A stretch of DNA of 7,681 nucleotides from Bacteroidota bacterium (GTDB lineage Bacteria > Bacteroidota > Ignavibacteria > UBA10030 > UBA6906). Of this stretch, positions 5,832 through 7,681 are shown piece after piece. The notes beneath the pieces were generated by a model. It was not told the origin of the DNA and did no database searches. It worked only from the letters and a program-made list of their open reading frames with translations. How positions within the stretch are numbered: the stretch's first letter is position 1; each line of letters starts with the position of its first letter. The translations under genes and the position numbers were made by a program. Location: contig DPLS01000407.1 in the NCBI GenBank assembly GCA_003541875.1, positions 1 to 7,681 on the forward strand, written 5' to 3'.

Positions 5832-7265
5832 ATGATTACGATCGAAGATCTGAATGGAAGATTGCTCGCCGCTGAGTATGCAGTGCGTGGTCCTATTGTC
5901 ATTCGGGCACAGCAACTCGAAGAGCAGGGAAGAAAGATCATCTACTGCAACATCGGCAACCCGCAGGCGTTGAAGCAGAAACCGCTCACATTTCTCCGTC
6001 AAGTGCTCAGCCTTATGGAGTATCCCGAACTTCTTGAGAAGTCGGATCTCCTGAAGCACTATTCCCGTGATCTTGTTGAACGCGTCCGGCAAGTTCTTGA
6101 GCGACATCCTCATGGCACCGGTGCTTATACGCAGAGCACCGGCATTCCGTTCATCCGACAAGCCGTGGCGGAATTCATTCAGACGCGTGACGGTATTCCA
6201 TCGAGCAAGGACCGCGTCATCCTCACGGATGGAGCAAGCAAAGGTGCTCAGGGGGTGTTGGTTGCCCTATTAAAGAATGTCAACGACGGATTCATGATTC
6301 CCATTCCGCAGTACCCGTTGTACAGTGCCTCGCTGACGTTGTACGGCGGAAAGCAGATCGGCTACTTTCTTGACGAGCAGAACTCGTGGCAGTTGAACGA
6401 AGGAATCTTGACCGACAGCATCATCAAGGCGAAGAGCAAAGGTGTCAATCCGGTGGGCATTGTCGTGATCAACCCCGGAAACCCGACGGGAGCCGTGCTT
6501 TCATACGACAATATCAAGATGATTGTGGAATTCGCCCGGAGGAACAGTCTTTCCGTTATCGCCGACGAAGTCTACCAGGAGAATGTGTATGACCATCGTG
6601 CAAAGTTCCACTCCTTTGCGAGGGTTATGCATGATATGGATGAGACTGGAGTGACGCTGTTCAGTCTCCATTCTGTCTCGAAGGGATTTCTTGGAGAATG
6701 CGGTCATCGTGGCGGCTACCTCGAATTCAGGAATGTCCCTGACAATGTTGTGGCGCAGTTCGTGAAATTGCAATCCATCAGCCTGTGTGCGAACGTGAGT
6801 GGCCAGCTTGCGACCTATCTGATGGTATCTCCTCCAAAGCAGGGCGAAGAGAGCTACGAGACATACATCCGTGAACGGAATGAGGTACTCTCATCGTTGA
6901 AGAAGAGGGCGGAGATTCTCGGCAAAGGTGTCAATCAGATTCCCGGGATGTCGGTCGACATTCCACAAGGAGCGATGTACGCATTCGTGAAGATAGAACT
7001 TCCCCCAGACAAGGACGTGGACATCACGGTTATGAGTCCCGAAGAACTTTCCGCATACAATGCGAGGCGGGATTCAGACTACTGCATGCGGCTTCTTGAG
7101 GAAACCGGGATATGTGTTGTGCCGGGTTCGGGTTTCGGACAGCTTCCCGGGACCTTGCACTTCCGGACGACATTCCTTCCGCCGGTTAGCGAGATCGAAG
7201 AATTCGTTGTGAAGCTGAAGCAGTTTCACGAACACTATGCCAAGGTTGAAGCATTGGCATCATAG
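5832..7265 (+). CDS. Eukaryote-type alanine aminotransferase (glutamate-pyruvate transaminase)
   Basis: This 477-residue PLP enzyme (fold type I, class I/II) should interconvert alanine plus 2-oxoglutarate with pyruvate plus glutamate in the cytoplasm. The sequence follows animal and plant ALT closely: EYAVRGPIV (15-23), IGNPQA (41-46), LTFLRQVLSL (52-61), GAYTQSTGI (97-105), IPIPQYPLYSASL (156-168), VINPGNPTG (212-220), ADEVYQENVY (244-253), SVSKGFLGECGHRGGY (281-296) and GICVVPGSGFGQ (426-437). K284 is the expected PLP lysine, N217 and D245 contact the cofactor, and R445 (HFR) would bind the substrate carboxylate. Length matches the family. The start fits the family N-terminus, though no clear SD is seen. 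It sits between an M16 peptidase and nuoG on the same strand with short gaps, so it is probably cotranscribed. Another amino-acid specificity within this ALT clade cannot be excluded. Confidence 0.93.
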   Translation: MITIEDLNGRLLAAEYAVRGPIVIRAQQLEEQGRKIIYCNIGNPQALKQKPLTFLRQVLSLMEYPELLEKSDLLKHYSRDLVERVRQVLERHPHGTGAYTQSTGIPFIRQAVAEFIQTRDGIPSSKDRVILTDGASKGAQGVLVALLKNVNDGFMIPIPQYPLYSASLTLYGGKQIGYFLDEQNSWQLNEGILTDSIIKAKSKGVNPVGIVVINPGNPTGAVLSYDNIKMIVEFARRNSLSVIADEVYQENVYDHRAKFHSFARVMHDMDETGVTLFSLHSVSKGFLGECGHRGGYLEFRNVPDNVVAQFVKLQSISLCANVSGQLATYLMVSPPKQGEESYETYIRERNEVLSSLKKRAEILGKGVNQIPGMSVDIPQGAMYAFVKIELPPDKDVDITVMSPEELSAYNARRDSDYCMRLLEETGICVVPGSGFGQLPGTLHFRTTFLPPVSEIEEFVVKLKQFHEHYAKVEALAS

Positions 7266-7292
7266 CAATCACAAGCGACACATCAGATTCCG

Positions 7293-7681
7293 ATGGCAAA
7301 GATAACGATTGATGGCAGGGAGCTGGAGGTTGATGGCAAGCGCACTATTATAGAAGCTGCCAGAGAAAATGGGATTGAGATACCGCATTTCTGCTGGCAT
7401 CCGAGGCTGTCTGTATCAGGTAATTGCCGGATGTGTCTCGTTGAAGTCGAGAAACTGCCGAAACTTGTGATTGCCTGCGGCACTCAGGTTGCTGACGGGA
7501 TGGTGATCCATACTGCAAACCCCAAAGTGACCAACGCCCGCGAAGCAGTCATGGAGTTCCTGCTCATCAACCATCCATTGGATTGCCCCATCTGTGATGA
7601 GGCGGGGGAATGCAAGTTGCAGGACTATGCGTACAAGTATAGCGCCCGGGACCACCCGTTTGGTTGGGGCAAGGTGTGCTA
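7293..7681 (+). CDS. nuoG: NADH-quinone oxidoreductase subunit G, N-terminal part (runs off the window)
   Basis: The first 129 residues of a complex I iron-sulfur subunit are present; the gene continues past the right edge. An N-terminal ferredoxin-like domain binds a [2Fe-2S] cluster through C34, C45, C48 and C62. It is followed by the His-Cys-type [4Fe-4S] motif H94-x3-C98-x2-C101-x5-C107 in NHPLDCPICDEAGECKLQD. The protein would sit in the peripheral arm of NADH dehydrogenase at the cytoplasmic side, passing electrons from NuoF towards quinone. The gene starts 27 nt after the aminotransferase stop, which suggests cotranscription, though no strong SD precedes the ATG. NuoG-like N-termini also occur in HoxU-type diaphorase and [FeFe]-hydrogenase subunits. 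The cut-off leaves that open, but complex I is the most likely reading. Confidence 0.88.
   Translation, partial: MAKITIDGRELEVDGKRTIIEAARENGIEIPHFCWHPRLSVSGNCRMCLVEVEKLPKLVIACGTQVADGMVIHTANPKVTNAREAVMEFLLINHPLDCPICDEAGECKLQDYAYKYSARDHPFGWGKVC

Noticed and set aside
5256..6161. Minus-strand 301-codon frame
   Set aside because: It spans the end of the peptidase, the gap and the start of the aminotransferase in antisense, so it is a chance open frame.

Overview
The window holds six well-supported protein genes plus scraps at both edges. It reads as a chromosomal region of a mesophilic, mid-GC Gram-negative bacterium. NuoG and a eukaryote-like alanine aminotransferase in one run, together with the other genes, would fit the Bacteroidota/Chlorobiota/Ignavibacteriota side of the tree or a neighbouring FCB lineage. 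This placement is inference from gene content only. The promoters found look like sigma70 sites (TTGACA-like / TATATT), and two genes carry AAGGAG ribosome sites, so the region does not look like a typical Bacteroidia genome.

Left part (1-3060). A short secreted-peptide gene on the minus strand (183-434) encodes a signal-like N-terminus followed by four copies of a 13-residue unit, [K/R]SGVATIPDMPRP. The four copies differ at many nucleotides but almost only at silent sites. The gene has a strong SD, a consensus-like promoter (613-641) with a leader of about 170 nt, and an intrinsic terminator (114-151). Divergent from it, from a second consensus-like promoter (739-768), runs a gene for an 8-TM membrane protein with a large extracytoplasmic loop (808-1923). 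It is followed 67 nt later by a bacterial enhancer-binding-protein-like regulator (1991-2995) that has lost the sigma54-contacting GAFTGA motif and several catalytic residues but keeps its Fis-type HTH. The two divergent promoters share an inverted 13-bp block around their -35 elements, with an imperfect inverted repeat between them. My main hypothesis is that peptide, membrane protein and regulator form one signalling or peptide-response locus.

Middle (3062-4487). A convergent membrane-anchored family 2 glycosyltransferase lies on the minus strand, separated from the regulator by a hairpin terminator. A non-coding stretch of about 320 bp follows, ending in a third promoter of the same style (4397-4425).

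Right part (4488-7681). Three plus-strand genes with short gaps form a likely operon: an M16 zinc processing peptidase, a eukaryote-type alanine aminotransferase, and the start of nuoG (complex I subunit G), which runs off the window.
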